From SZUA-35 sp965530755 (GTDB taxonomy: Bacteria > Actinomycetota > Acidimicrobiia > Acidimicrobiales > SZUA-35), in NCBI GenBank assembly GCA_965530755.1, contig CBESNA010000019.1:7578-71577 (forward strand): a stretch of 64,000 nucleotides of DNA, in the 5' to 3' direction. Below the pieces are notes generated by a model that had not been told where the DNA came from, did no database searches, and worked only from the letters and a program-made list of their open reading frames with translations. This document shows positions 33,935 to 42,317 of the stretch, piece after piece (position 1 is the first letter of the stretch; each line of letters opens with the position of its first letter). Both the position numbers and the translations under genes were made by a program.

Positions 33935-35665
33935 ATGATGCAAGACATGAGTTCATCTGCGTCATCCTCCTTCGGTCCGATCGGAACGCCTGTCAGAAAC
34001 ATCGCTGCGCCCCGTGGCACCAAGCTGAGCTGCAAAGGCTGGCCCCAGGAAGCCGCATACCGGATGTTGCAGAACAACCTCGACCCCGAGGTCGCCGAGA
34101 ACCCAGATGAACTCGTCGTGTACGGCGGCACTGGCCGTGCCGCTCGAAACTGGGATGCGTATCGGGCGATGCTGCGCACGCTGGAGACTCTCGGTCGCGA
34201 CGAGACGATGCTGGTGCAGTCCGGCAAGCCGGTCGGCGTGATGCGCACCCACGAATGGGCACCCCGAGTCATCCTCGCCAACTCGAACCTCGTACCCGAC
34301 TGGGCAAACTGGGACGAGTTCCGTCGGCTCGAGCATCAAGGCCTCACCATGTACGGCCAGATGACGGCTGGCTCGTGGATCTACATCGGTACCCAGGGCA
34401 TCCTCCAGGGAACCTACGAATGCTTCGCCGAGATCGCACGCAAACGGTTCGGAGGCACCCTGGCCGGAACCCTCACCATCACCGCCGGCGCCGGCGGCAT
34501 GGGTGGAGCGCAGCCCCTGGCGGTCACCATGAACGAAGGTGTCGTCCTCTTGGTCGATGTCGACCAGCACATGCTCGATCGCCGAGTTGCGCACCGGTAC
34601 CTCGATGAGGTCGCACCAGATTACGCCGCCGCCGTTGCTCGGGTGATCGAAGCCAAGCGAACAAGAACTCCCCTGTCCGTTGGCCTGCTCGGCAACGCGG
34701 CCGACGTCGTGCCTCGGCTGCTGGCAGACGGCATCGATGCCGACATCGTCACCGATCAGACCAGCGCCCACGACCCCCTCAGCTATATCCCCAACGATCT
34801 CTCGTCAGAAGCCGCAGCAGAACTCAAGAGGACCGACCCGACCGAGTTTACCCGCCGCTCCAGAGGAGCCATGGCTGCCCATTGTCAGGCGATGGTCGGG
34901 TTCATGGACGCCGGCGCCGAGGTGTTCGACTACGGCAACAGCCTGCGGGCCGAAGCCAAACTCGGTGGATTCGATCGAGCTTTCGACTACCCCGGCTTTC
35001 TCCCCGCCTACATCCGCCCACTCTTCTGCGAAGGTGTTGGCCCCTTTCGCTGGGTCGCTCTCTCCGGAGACCCAGCCGACATCGCCGCCACCGATCGCGC
35101 TGCGCTCGAGATGTTCCCCGACAAGGAAGGTCTCGCCAAGTGGATCCGCCTCGCCGGTGAACGTGTGGCCTTCCAAGGCCTGCCTGCACGCATCTGCTGG
35201 CTCGGGTACGGCGAACGCCATCTTCTCGGTCTGCGTTTCAACGAGATGGTCAAGTCAGGCGAACTCAAGGCTCCAATCGTCATAGGACGTGATCACCTCG
35301 ATTCCGGGTCGGTGGCGTCGCCCTATCGCGAGACCGAAGCGATGATCGACGGCTCCGACGCGATTGCCGATTGGCCCTTGCTCAACGGTCTCGTCAACAC
35401 CTGCTCTGGTGCGACATGGGTGAGCATTCATCACGGCGGGGGTGTTGGCATCGGCCGCTCGATCCACGCCGGGCAGGTGAGCCTCGCCGACGGCACGGAC
35501 CTTGCGGCCGAAAAGCTCGAACGAGTGCTCACCAACGATCCTGCGATGGGTGTGATCCGCCACGCCGATGCCGGCTACGACCGCGCCGTCGAGGTCGCCG
35601 ACGAGCGGGGCGTCACGATTCCGATGCGCCGTGGTGAGATCGAGCCGGGCGGAGCTCAGTCATGA
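33935..35665 (+). CDS. hutU: Urocanate hydratase
   Basis: A 576-residue urocanase that hydrates urocanate to imidazolonepropionate using NAD+ as electrophile. Family signatures are clear: GTPVRNIAAPRGTKLSCKGW, TAGAGGMGGAQPLAV near the NAD site, RICWLGYGERHLLGL with the active-site cysteine, and HHGGGVGIGRSIHAG. The start is taken as ATG 33935; other in-frame ATG codons follow closely. Its stop overlaps the PhyH-type gene (ATGA). Confidence 0.95.
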   Translation: MMQDMSSSASSSFGPIGTPVRNIAAPRGTKLSCKGWPQEAAYRMLQNNLDPEVAENPDELVVYGGTGRAARNWDAYRAMLRTLETLGRDETMLVQSGKPVGVMRTHEWAPRVILANSNLVPDWANWDEFRRLEHQGLTMYGQMTAGSWIYIGTQGILQGTYECFAEIARKRFGGTLAGTLTITAGAGGMGGAQPLAVTMNEGVVLLVDVDQHMLDRRVAHRYLDEVAPDYAAAVARVIEAKRTRTPLSVGLLGNAADVVPRLLADGIDADIVTDQTSAHDPLSYIPNDLSSEAAAELKRTDPTEFTRRSRGAMAAHCQAMVGFMDAGAEVFDYGNSLRAEAKLGGFDRAFDYPGFLPAYIRPLFCEGVGPFRWVALSGDPADIAATDRAALEMFPDKEGLAKWIRLAGERVAFQGLPARICWLGYGERHLLGLRFNEMVKSGELKAPIVIGRDHLDSGSVASPYRETEAMIDGSDAIADWPLLNGLVNTCSGATWVSIHHGGGVGIGRSIHAGQVSLADGTDLAAEKLERVLTNDPAMGVIRHADAGYDRAVEVADERGVTIPMRRGEIEPGGAQS

Positions 35666-36495
35666 GTGCGTGGACGATCGAGGGTGACTACATCGCTGAC
35701 GGAGCTGTATGTGTCCGTCAAGCGTTCACGAGCGAACATGTTTCTCTGGCGCGGCAGGCAATCGACGAGAATCTTGCCGATCTCTCGCCGCGTGCCAAGC
35801 GGGCCAGTGCGGAGGGGGACGGTGCGTTCATCGAGGACTTCTGCAACTGGTCGCGGCTTCCGGGGATGGAACGATTCATCCGTGAGTCGCCCGGTGCCGA
35901 GATCGCAGCTCAGCTCACCGACTCCGACACCATTCGGCTCTATCACGATCATGTGCTGGTCAAGGAGCCCGGCACGAAGCAGCGCACTCCGTGGCACCAG
36001 GATCAGCCGTACTACAACGTCGAGGGTGTACGAAACGCCAGTATGTGGTTTCCCGTCGATCCAGTCGCTCGTTCGGCGACACTCGAATTCATCGCCGGCA
36101 GCCATCGGGGCCCCTGGTACATGCCACGAACATTCCTCGACGATCAGGCCAAGTGGTTCCCCGACGGCAGCCTGGTCGAACTTCCCGACTTCGCCGCCGA
36201 CAACGCCAAGGACCCCGGCCGATGGCGGGTACTGGGCTGGGTACTCGAACCGGGAGACGCCGTGTTCTTCAACATGCTCACCGTTCACGGGTCGGGCGGT
36301 GTCTCGGGCCCCAACAGGCGACGCGTCCTGTCGGTGCGCTACCTCGGTGACGACATGGTGCACGCGCCACGTCGTTGGACGACCTCGCCGCCATTCGACG
36401 GGCTCGACTCGCAGATCCCAGATGGAGCACCGATGGATCATCCGCTGTTCCCGGCGCTGTGGACCCGACCAGGCGAACAGGTTGGGACTCGATGA
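35662..36495 (+). CDS. Phytanoyl-CoA dioxygenase (PhyH) family oxygenase
   Basis: A 277-residue non-heme Fe(II)/2-oxoglutarate dioxygenase. The iron facial triad is His112 and Asp114 (WHQDQ) with His209 (TVHGSGG); Arg221 or Arg226 (RRRVLSVR) likely binds 2-oxoglutarate. All ligands are present, so it should be an active hydroxylase. It sits between hutU and the deformylase-like gene with 4 nt overlaps on both sides, so it is part of the hut operon. Such a gene is not part of the textbook pathway. It may hydroxylate a histidine-related imidazole such as ergothioneine or a methylhistidine, but this is inference. Confidence 0.83.
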   Translation: MSAWTIEGDYIADGAVCVRQAFTSEHVSLARQAIDENLADLSPRAKRASAEGDGAFIEDFCNWSRLPGMERFIRESPGAEIAAQLTDSDTIRLYHDHVLVKEPGTKQRTPWHQDQPYYNVEGVRNASMWFPVDPVARSATLEFIAGSHRGPWYMPRTFLDDQAKWFPDGSLVELPDFAADNAKDPGRWRVLGWVLEPGDAVFFNMLTVHGSGGVSGPNRRRVLSVRYLGDDMVHAPRRWTTSPPFDGLDSQIPDGAPMDHPLFPALWTRPGEQVGTR

Positions 36496-37064
36496 CCGTG
36501 CGCGAGGTGCTGTCGATTGGGCACCCGACGTTGCGCGTCGTGGCCGACGAGGTTCCAGTTGGAGAGATTGCCACTGACAAGGTTCAGCAGCTGATCGATG
36601 ACCTGATCGAGACCATGCGATGCGCCAATGGTGCGGGCCTCGCTGCGACGCAGGTCGACGAACGGTTTCGGATTGCCGTGATGGAGGTTGGTGACAATCC
36701 CCGCTATCCGTACAAGCCGCGCATCCCGCTGACGGTCGCGATCAACCCGATCATCGAGCCCATCGATGACGAGTTGGTCGAGATCAACGAGGGCTGCCTC
36801 TCGGTTCCGTTGCGCGGCAACGTCGACCGCCATGTCAACATCCGCGTTCGGTATCTCGACCGGCACGGTGTCGAGCACGACGAGATCAAACGAGGTCTCA
36901 CCGCCGGAACCTGGCAGCACGAATGTGACCATCTCGACGGCGTACTGTTCATCGACAAGGTGACCGATCCGACGACGCTCGCCACTTGGAACGAGTTCAA
37001 CGAATTCCACCGTGACGCTTTCGTCGATCGGATCACCGCATTCGTGGAGCGAGTGGGTTCGTGA
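36492..37064 (+). CDS. Peptide deformylase-like protein in the hut operon
   Basis: A 190-residue protein of the peptide deformylase family with all three catalytic motifs: GAGLAATQ (47-54), EGCLSVP (100-106, metal ligand Cys102) and HECDH (143-147, the two His ligands and catalytic Glu144). It is therefore probably an active metallo-deformylase. Its ATG overlaps the PhyH stop and its stop overlaps hutF. The HutF route ends with N-formylglutamate, and no hutG lies in the operon. This enzyme is a good candidate for hydrolysing N-formylglutamate to glutamate and formate. It could also be an ordinary N-formylmethionine deformylase that happens to be here. Confidence 0.85.
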   Translation: MTVREVLSIGHPTLRVVADEVPVGEIATDKVQQLIDDLIETMRCANGAGLAATQVDERFRIAVMEVGDNPRYPYKPRIPLTVAINPIIEPIDDELVEINEGCLSVPLRGNVDRHVNIRVRYLDRHGVEHDEIKRGLTAGTWQHECDHLDGVLFIDKVTDPTTLATWNEFNEFHRDAFVDRITAFVERVGS

Positions 37065-38407
37065 CCCAGGTCTGGTGTGAGCTCGCGCTGGTCGGCGGCC
37101 GACCGCAGGCGTCGGTCCTCATCGAAATCCTCGACGGCAGGCTCGCGTCGATCGAGGTAGGTGTCGACTCTGCGCCGAGCGAAGCTACCCGACTCATGGG
37201 CTTCACTGTTCCCGGTCTTGCGAATGCGCACAGCCATGCGTTCCACCGGGCTTTGCGTTCTCGCACCCAGGCGGACCGAGGAACCTTCTGGACCTGGCGC
37301 GACCTGATGTATCGCGCTGCGGCACGGCTCGAACCGGACAGCTATCACCGCCTTGCTCGCGCCGCGTTCGCCGAAATGGCACTGGCTGGGGTCACCTGTG
37401 TGGGCGAGTTCCACTACCTCCACCACCAGCTCGATGGCACGCCGTATCGCGATCCGAACGCGATGGGCGAGGCGTTGCTCGCCGCAGCTGCCGAGGCCGG
37501 CGTCCGCATCACGCTCCTCGATACCCTGTACCTCCACGGCGGCCTCGGCTCAGCGGGATACGACGCTCCGGCCGGTGCCCAGCGCCGCTTCAGCGATGGG
37601 TCCGCCGACGCCTGGATCGATCGGGTCGAACGGTTACGACCGACCGCCACGCAGCGGGTCGCAGCCGCCATTCACTCGGTGCGCGCCGTTGACCCCCAAT
37701 CGATGTCCCACGTCGCGGAATGGGCGACCAGCGCCGCCGCTCCGGTTCATGCCCACGTGTCCGAACAGCTCGGTGAGAACGAAGCATGCCTGGCCCACCA
37801 CGGCATGACGCCAGTCGGCGTGCTTGCAGAAGCCGGCGTGCTCGGATCGAGCTTCTCGGCCGTGCACGCCACTCATGTCGACAATGTCGACACAGATCGA
37901 CTCGCCACGGCAGGCTCGACCATCGTCATGTGCCCCACCACCGAACGAGACCTCGGCGACGGGATCGGTCCAACGAGCAGCTTCGCCGCGTCGGGGATCG
38001 CGATGGCGCTCGGCTCGGATTCCCACGCAGTCATCGACCTGTTCGAGGAGGCCAGAGCGCTCGAACTCGACGAACGACTCCGCCGACGCGAGCGTGGGGT
38101 CCACTCAGCGACAGACCTCGTCGCGATGGCGTCGGTGAATGGACACCGCAGTCTCGGCTGGAACGACGCCGGAGCGATCGAGGTGGGGAATCGAGCTGAT
38201 CTCGTCACGGTGGCGCTCGACTCCGCCCGCGTCGCCGGAGTTCCGCCAGCGCTCGCCGTCGAGGGGACCGTGTTCGCGGCAACGACCAGCGACATCAGCG
38301 ACGTTCACATCGACGGCCAGCACATTGTGTCCGAGCACTGCCATGGTTCGATCGACGTCGCATCGGAACTGGCAGCCTCGATCAAGGAGCTGATGGACGA
38401 TGACTGA
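37061..38407 (+). CDS. hutF: Formimidoylglutamate deiminase
   Basis: A 448-residue amidohydrolase-superfamily enzyme, N-formimino-L-glutamate deiminase, releasing ammonia and N-formyl-L-glutamate. Metal ligands are in NAHSHAFHR (His57, His59), PVHAHVSEQ, a downstream HATH and GSDSHAVID. The signature FLHYLHH-like segment VGEFHYLHHQLDG is characteristic of HutF. The GTG start overlaps the deformylase stop (GTGA). HutF in place of HutG-type formiminoglutamase means a deformylase is needed next. Confidence 0.9.
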   Translation: MTQVWCELALVGGRPQASVLIEILDGRLASIEVGVDSAPSEATRLMGFTVPGLANAHSHAFHRALRSRTQADRGTFWTWRDLMYRAAARLEPDSYHRLARAAFAEMALAGVTCVGEFHYLHHQLDGTPYRDPNAMGEALLAAAAEAGVRITLLDTLYLHGGLGSAGYDAPAGAQRRFSDGSADAWIDRVERLRPTATQRVAAAIHSVRAVDPQSMSHVAEWATSAAAPVHAHVSEQLGENEACLAHHGMTPVGVLAEAGVLGSSFSAVHATHVDNVDTDRLATAGSTIVMCPTTERDLGDGIGPTSSFAASGIAMALGSDSHAVIDLFEEARALELDERLRRRERGVHSATDLVAMASVNGHRSLGWNDAGAIEVGNRADLVTVALDSARVAGVPPALAVEGTVFAATTSDISDVHIDGQHIVSEHCHGSIDVASELAASIKELMDDD

Positions 38408-39590
38408 TGCCACCAAGAACCAGTCGCTGGTGATCGACAACATCGGTTCCCTGATCACGAACGACCCGGCCCTTGGCCGCGGTCCCCTCGGCATCATGGA
38501 GAATGCCAGCGTCGTGATCGTCAACGACCTCGTCGAGCACGTCGGCCCGGCCGGTGCGCAAGGCGACCGTCGCATCGATGCAGAGGGAGCCTGCGTCCTG
38601 CCAGGATTTGTCGACTCGCACACTCACCTCGTCTTCGCGGGGGACCGCGCCGAGGAGTTCACCGCCCGGATGGCCGGTCGGCCGTATGACGGCGGCGGCA
38701 TCAGGGTCACCACAGACGCAACGCGCAACACACCGACCGAACGACTCGATGCGCTGGTGCGTCAGCGGCTCGCCGAGGCGCATTGTGCTGGAACCACGAC
38801 CATCGAGATCAAGTCCGGATACGGGCTCAACGTCGCCGATGAGGTCCGTTCGGTCGAGATCGCACGAGCCCACACGACCGAGTCGACGTTCCTCGGGGCC
38901 CATCTGCTTCCTGCCGAGTTTGCGGGCCGGGCCGACGACTACATCCATCTCGTCTGCAACGAGATGCTCGACGCGACGGCACCCCATGCGAAGTGGATCG
39001 ACGCGTTCTGCGAGACCGGAGCGTTCGACGTCGACCAATCTCGCGCCGTGCTCGAAGCCGGACGCGCCGCCGGCCTCGGGCTTCGTCTTCACGGCAATCA
39101 GCTCGGCCACGGCCCAGGGGTGCAACTCGCCGTCGAATGCGGCTGCGCCTCGGTCGACCATTGCACCTACCTCGGCGACGACGACATCGCCGCACTCGCG
39201 GGCAGTGACACCGTCGCGACATTCCTACCCGCCGCGGACTTCTCGACCCGCCAGCCCTACGCCGACGCCCGCCGCGTGATCGACGCGGGCGCCACCGTCG
39301 CGCTCGCCTCCAACTGCAACCCCGGCTCGAGCTACACCACGTCGATCTCGTTCTGCATCGCTCTCGCCGTTCGCGACATGAACATGACCATCGACGAAGC
39401 GATTCAAGCCGTCACTCTCGGCGGCGCAGCGGCCCTGCGACGTACCGACGTGGGGCGCCTCACACCGGGTTGCGCCGGACACGCCGTCGTCCTCGACGCA
39501 CCGACGCATCACCACCTTGCCTATCGACCCGGTGTCCCGTTGATCCGCCAGACCATCGGCCCGCTCGCCGGACCCCTCCCGAACCCCTGA
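38400..39590 (+). CDS. hutI: Imidazolonepropionase
   Basis: A 396-residue amidohydrolase that opens imidazolone-5-propionate to N-formimino-L-glutamate. Conserved elements are the metal motif VDSHTHLVFAG, TRNTPTERLDAL, KSGYGLN, RLHGNQLGHG and ALASNCNPGSSYT, all typical of HutI. It overlaps hutF by 8 nt, so it is cotranslated. With hutH, hutU and hutF it completes the pathway to N-formylglutamate. Confidence 0.93.
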   Translation: MTDATKNQSLVIDNIGSLITNDPALGRGPLGIMENASVVIVNDLVEHVGPAGAQGDRRIDAEGACVLPGFVDSHTHLVFAGDRAEEFTARMAGRPYDGGGIRVTTDATRNTPTERLDALVRQRLAEAHCAGTTTIEIKSGYGLNVADEVRSVEIARAHTTESTFLGAHLLPAEFAGRADDYIHLVCNEMLDATAPHAKWIDAFCETGAFDVDQSRAVLEAGRAAGLGLRLHGNQLGHGPGVQLAVECGCASVDHCTYLGDDDIAALAGSDTVATFLPAADFSTRQPYADARRVIDAGATVALASNCNPGSSYTTSISFCIALAVRDMNMTIDEAIQAVTLGGAAALRRTDVGRLTPGCAGHAVVLDAPTHHHLAYRPGVPLIRQTIGPLAGPLPNP

Positions 39591-39627
39591 CTCAGGTACG
39601 TCAGACCAACCGACAAGGAGCAGGCAC

Positions 39628-40404
39628 ATGACAACGAAGCACCTCGACACGGTCCAGCACCCGATCACCGACGACGCATACATCGCTGCGTGTCGAGATG
39701 ATCTCGACCGCAACGGCGCACTCGTGCTCCGGGGTTTTGCGAAGGCAGATGCGATCGACCGGATCGTTGCCCAGTCAGCACCGCACGAAGCCGATGCCTA
39801 CTACACCGACAAGACCCACAACGTCTATCTGATGCCGATCGATCCGGAGTTCGCTGACCGCCACCCCCGCAACCGGCAGGTCGAGAGCAGCAAGGGCCTC
39901 ATCGCGAACGACGAGATCGCTGAGAACTCGCCCCTCCGGGAGATCTACGAAGGCGCATCCTTCCGGTCGTTCCTGTGCGGCGTCCTAGGAATCAACGAGA
40001 TCCATCCATACGCCGACAACCTGGCCTCGATCAACGTCCACTACGCAGCAGAAGGCATGGAGCTCGGCTGGCACTTCGACAACTCGTCGTTCGCCGTCAC
40101 CATGCTGCTGCAGGCCGCGGAAGGCGGTGCGTACTTCGAGTACGTGCCGGCAGTTCGCGATGCCGATGCCGGCGACATGGCATTCGAACGCGTGGACACC
40201 ATCCTCAACGGGGGCGAAACGATCCAGACGCTCGAGTTCGAACCGGGCGACCTCGTGCTCTTTCGTGGGCGAAACGCCATCCATAGGGTCACTCCAACCG
40301 AGGGCGGCACGACCCGCTTGCTCGTTGTGTTCGCCTACAACGATCAACCCGGCGTCGGTCTCTCCGAGTCGGCCCTCACGACGTTCTATGGCCGCACGGC
40401 ATGA
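39628..40404 (+). CDS. 2OG-Fe(II) oxygenase, HalD/ArpA-like
   Basis: A 258-residue Fe(II)/2-oxoglutarate oxygenase with the facial triad His149, Asp151 (GWHFDNSS) and His219 (NAIHRVTP), and Arg230 for 2-oxoglutarate. The overall pattern (NVYLMP, ASINVHYAAEGMELGWHFD, FEPGDLVLFRGRNAIHRV) resembles the group that includes free-amino-acid halogenases of the BesD type. Here the carboxylate ligand Asp151 is kept, which indicates hydroxylation, not halogenation. It has its own AAGGAG ribosome-binding site 37 nt after hutI and appears to end the hut operon. It may act on histidine or a degradation intermediate. Confidence 0.75.
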   Translation: MTTKHLDTVQHPITDDAYIAACRDDLDRNGALVLRGFAKADAIDRIVAQSAPHEADAYYTDKTHNVYLMPIDPEFADRHPRNRQVESSKGLIANDEIAENSPLREIYEGASFRSFLCGVLGINEIHPYADNLASINVHYAAEGMELGWHFDNSSFAVTMLLQAAEGGAYFEYVPAVRDADAGDMAFERVDTILNGGETIQTLEFEPGDLVLFRGRNAIHRVTPTEGGTTRLLVVFAYNDQPGVGLSESALTTFYGRTA

Positions 40405-40462
40405 AGCGAAGGGCGACCAACAAGTGGGCCCGGCACTGCTGAAACAGCCCGGACCCTGATCC

Positions 40463-40480
40463 TCAACCGAAAGGGGTTGA
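40463..40480 (+). terminator. Hairpin after the hut operon
   Basis: TCAACC-GAAAGG-GGTTGA is a perfect six-pair hairpin about 60 nt after the last hut-operon gene. It lacks a T-run, so termination would not be classical. The stem also holds the AAAGGGG that could serve as the ribosome-binding site of the short ORF at 40483. Confidence 0.35.
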
Positions 40481-40482
40481 CG

Positions 40483-40548
40483 ATGAGCAGTAACAATAGG
40501 GCAGCTTCGGCGAGTCGCAACCGGCTGGTCCTGGCCGTCGAACGCTGA
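40483..40548 (+). CDS. Possible 21-residue ORF after a hairpin-embedded ribosome-binding site
   Basis: ATG 40483 opens a 21-codon frame (MSSNNRAASASRNRLVLAVER) ending in TGA 40546-40548. A purine-rich AAAGGGG lies 7 nt upstream and within a hairpin. The peptide is basic and polar. No family is recognised; it could be a small protein or chance. No other gene occupies the roughly 195 nt between the oxygenase and malic enzyme genes. Confidence 0.25.
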   Translation: MSSNNRAASASRNRLVLAVER

Positions 40549-40599
40549 AGCATCGTCCTGGCGACGTGGCGATTCAGCGAATCGGGGTTGCGTCGCGAC

Positions 40600-42252
40600 T
40601 CACAAGGTGATCTCCCGGTAGTCGGGATGCCATGCCGTTTCGTCGATGCGCTCGGCCAGTTCGAGGTCGGTCAGGGGTTCCGCCAGGCCTTCGTCGATTG
40701 CAGCTCGTGCAACCGCGATCGCAACCTCGCGGGCGACATTGCGGCTCTCGGTGATCGGAGGGAGCAGGCCGCCGTCGCTGTTTCGAGCCGCGAGGTCCCC
40801 GATGGTGGTGGCCGCCGCAGTGAACATCGCGTCGGAGACCGCTCTGGCGTTCGTGGCGACCACGCCGAGACCGACACCGGGGAAGACATGAACGTTGTTG
40901 ACTTGAGCGATCGGGATCGATCGGCCGTGCACAGTGACAGGGTCGAACGGGCTTCCCGTCCCGACGAGCGCCTTACCGCCGGTCCATTCGAGGACGTCGG
41001 ATGGAATGGCTTCTGCTCTCGGGGTCGGGTTGGAAAGTGGGAGCACAATCGGACGTTCAACTCCTGCTGCTTGCGAACGGACGACGGACTCGGTGAAGAT
41101 CCCGGGCTGTCCGGTCACACCGACCAGGGCGTGCGGAGCGACCCGTTCGACGACGTCGAGCAGCTCGATCGATCCGTCGCCGTCATCGTCCCAGTCGGCC
41201 ACGTCGTGCCAAGAACGCGCGTATGGCTGCTGGAACGGTAGGAGGCCATCCATTCCATCGTGAAGGAGACCGTCTCGATCGACGAGCCAGCAACGCTCCA
41301 CGGCGTCGTCGTGGGCGAGGCCGCCGGCCACCATCGCACGCACCGCTTGACTTGCGATTCCGCTGCCGGCCGAACCGGCGCCCACGATGACGAGACGCAG
41401 TTCCGTGATTGGCACATCTGCGGTCACGAGTCCGGCGACGATCGCTGCAACCGTGACGGCAGCGGTGCCCTGGATGTCATCGTTGAACGAACAGATGTGA
41501 TCGCGATGACGGGCCAGCAATCGATTCGCGTTCAGCTGAGCGAAGTCCTCCCACTGCAGCAGCACGTTGGGGAATCGTCGGTGGAGTGCGGCGACGAATG
41601 CGTCGACGAGTTCGTCGTACTCGTCGCCGCGGACTCGTGCGTGTCGCCATCCGAGGTAGAGCGGATCGGACAGGAGCGCCTCGTTGTTCGTCCCGGCATC
41701 GAGGAACACCGGAAGCGTGCGCGACGGATCCAGACCCCCGGCGGCCGTGTACAGCGCGAGCTTCCCGACGGGGATACCCATTCCGCCGATCCCGAGATCT
41801 CCAAGGCCAAGGACCCGCTCGCCATCGGTGACGACCACCACGTCGACCTCTCGATCGCCAACCGCGTTGGCCAGCAGTTCATCGACGCGATCGCGTTGGG
41901 GCCACGAAAGAAACAGTCCGCGCTCCCGACGGTAGATGCGAGACCACTGCTCGCAAGCCACGCCGACGGTCGGCGTGTAAACGATCGGCAACAAACCGTC
42001 GAGGTTCTGGGCGAGAAAGGCATAGAACAGCACCGAGTTCCGGTCCTGCAATGCGCGGAGGAACACGTGACGTTCGAGATCGGTGTCCTTCGCGTCGTAT
42101 TCGAAGGACACCCGCTCGAGTTGCGTCGCAAGGTTTTCGATCACCGGCGGCAGTAGCCCGTCGAGTCCGAATTGTCGACGCTCCGCCTCCGTGAACGCTG
42201 TTCCCTTGTTCACATATCGATCGGCGAGCAACGAACGACCAGAGATCATCAT
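40600..42252 (-). CDS. NAD-dependent malic enzyme
   Basis: A 550-residue malic enzyme of the long (MaeA/eukaryotic-like) type, decarboxylating malate to pyruvate with NAD+. Signatures are YTPTVGVACEQWS with the catalytic tyrosine, GLGDLGIGGMGIPVGKLALY with the catalytic lysine, QWEDFAQLNANRLL and SFNDDIQGTAAV for the metal site, and the nucleotide loop GAGSAGSGIA. The start is taken at ATG 42252. It stands alone and could connect histidine-derived glutamate carbon to pyruvate. Confidence 0.9.
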   Translation of the reverse strand: MMISGRSLLADRYVNKGTAFTEAERRQFGLDGLLPPVIENLATQLERVSFEYDAKDTDLERHVFLRALQDRNSVLFYAFLAQNLDGLLPIVYTPTVGVACEQWSRIYRRERGLFLSWPQRDRVDELLANAVGDREVDVVVVTDGERVLGLGDLGIGGMGIPVGKLALYTAAGGLDPSRTLPVFLDAGTNNEALLSDPLYLGWRHARVRGDEYDELVDAFVAALHRRFPNVLLQWEDFAQLNANRLLARHRDHICSFNDDIQGTAAVTVAAIVAGLVTADVPITELRLVIVGAGSAGSGIASQAVRAMVAGGLAHDDAVERCWLVDRDGLLHDGMDGLLPFQQPYARSWHDVADWDDDGDGSIELLDVVERVAPHALVGVTGQPGIFTESVVRSQAAGVERPIVLPLSNPTPRAEAIPSDVLEWTGGKALVGTGSPFDPVTVHGRSIPIAQVNNVHVFPGVGLGVVATNARAVSDAMFTAAATTIGDLAARNSDGGLLPPITESRNVAREVAIAVARAAIDEGLAEPLTDLELAERIDETAWHPDYREITL

Positions 42253-42317
42253 GGTCGAACCGTACCGAAGACGAACGATGCCACGCAGCGTCGCTCATCC
42301 CTCAAACGGCTGCAGCG

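Noticed and set aside
39628..40404. Calling the last hut-operon oxygenase a halogenase
   Set aside because: BesD-type halogenases lose the carboxylate ligand (HxG). Here Asp151 is present, so hydroxylation is expected.
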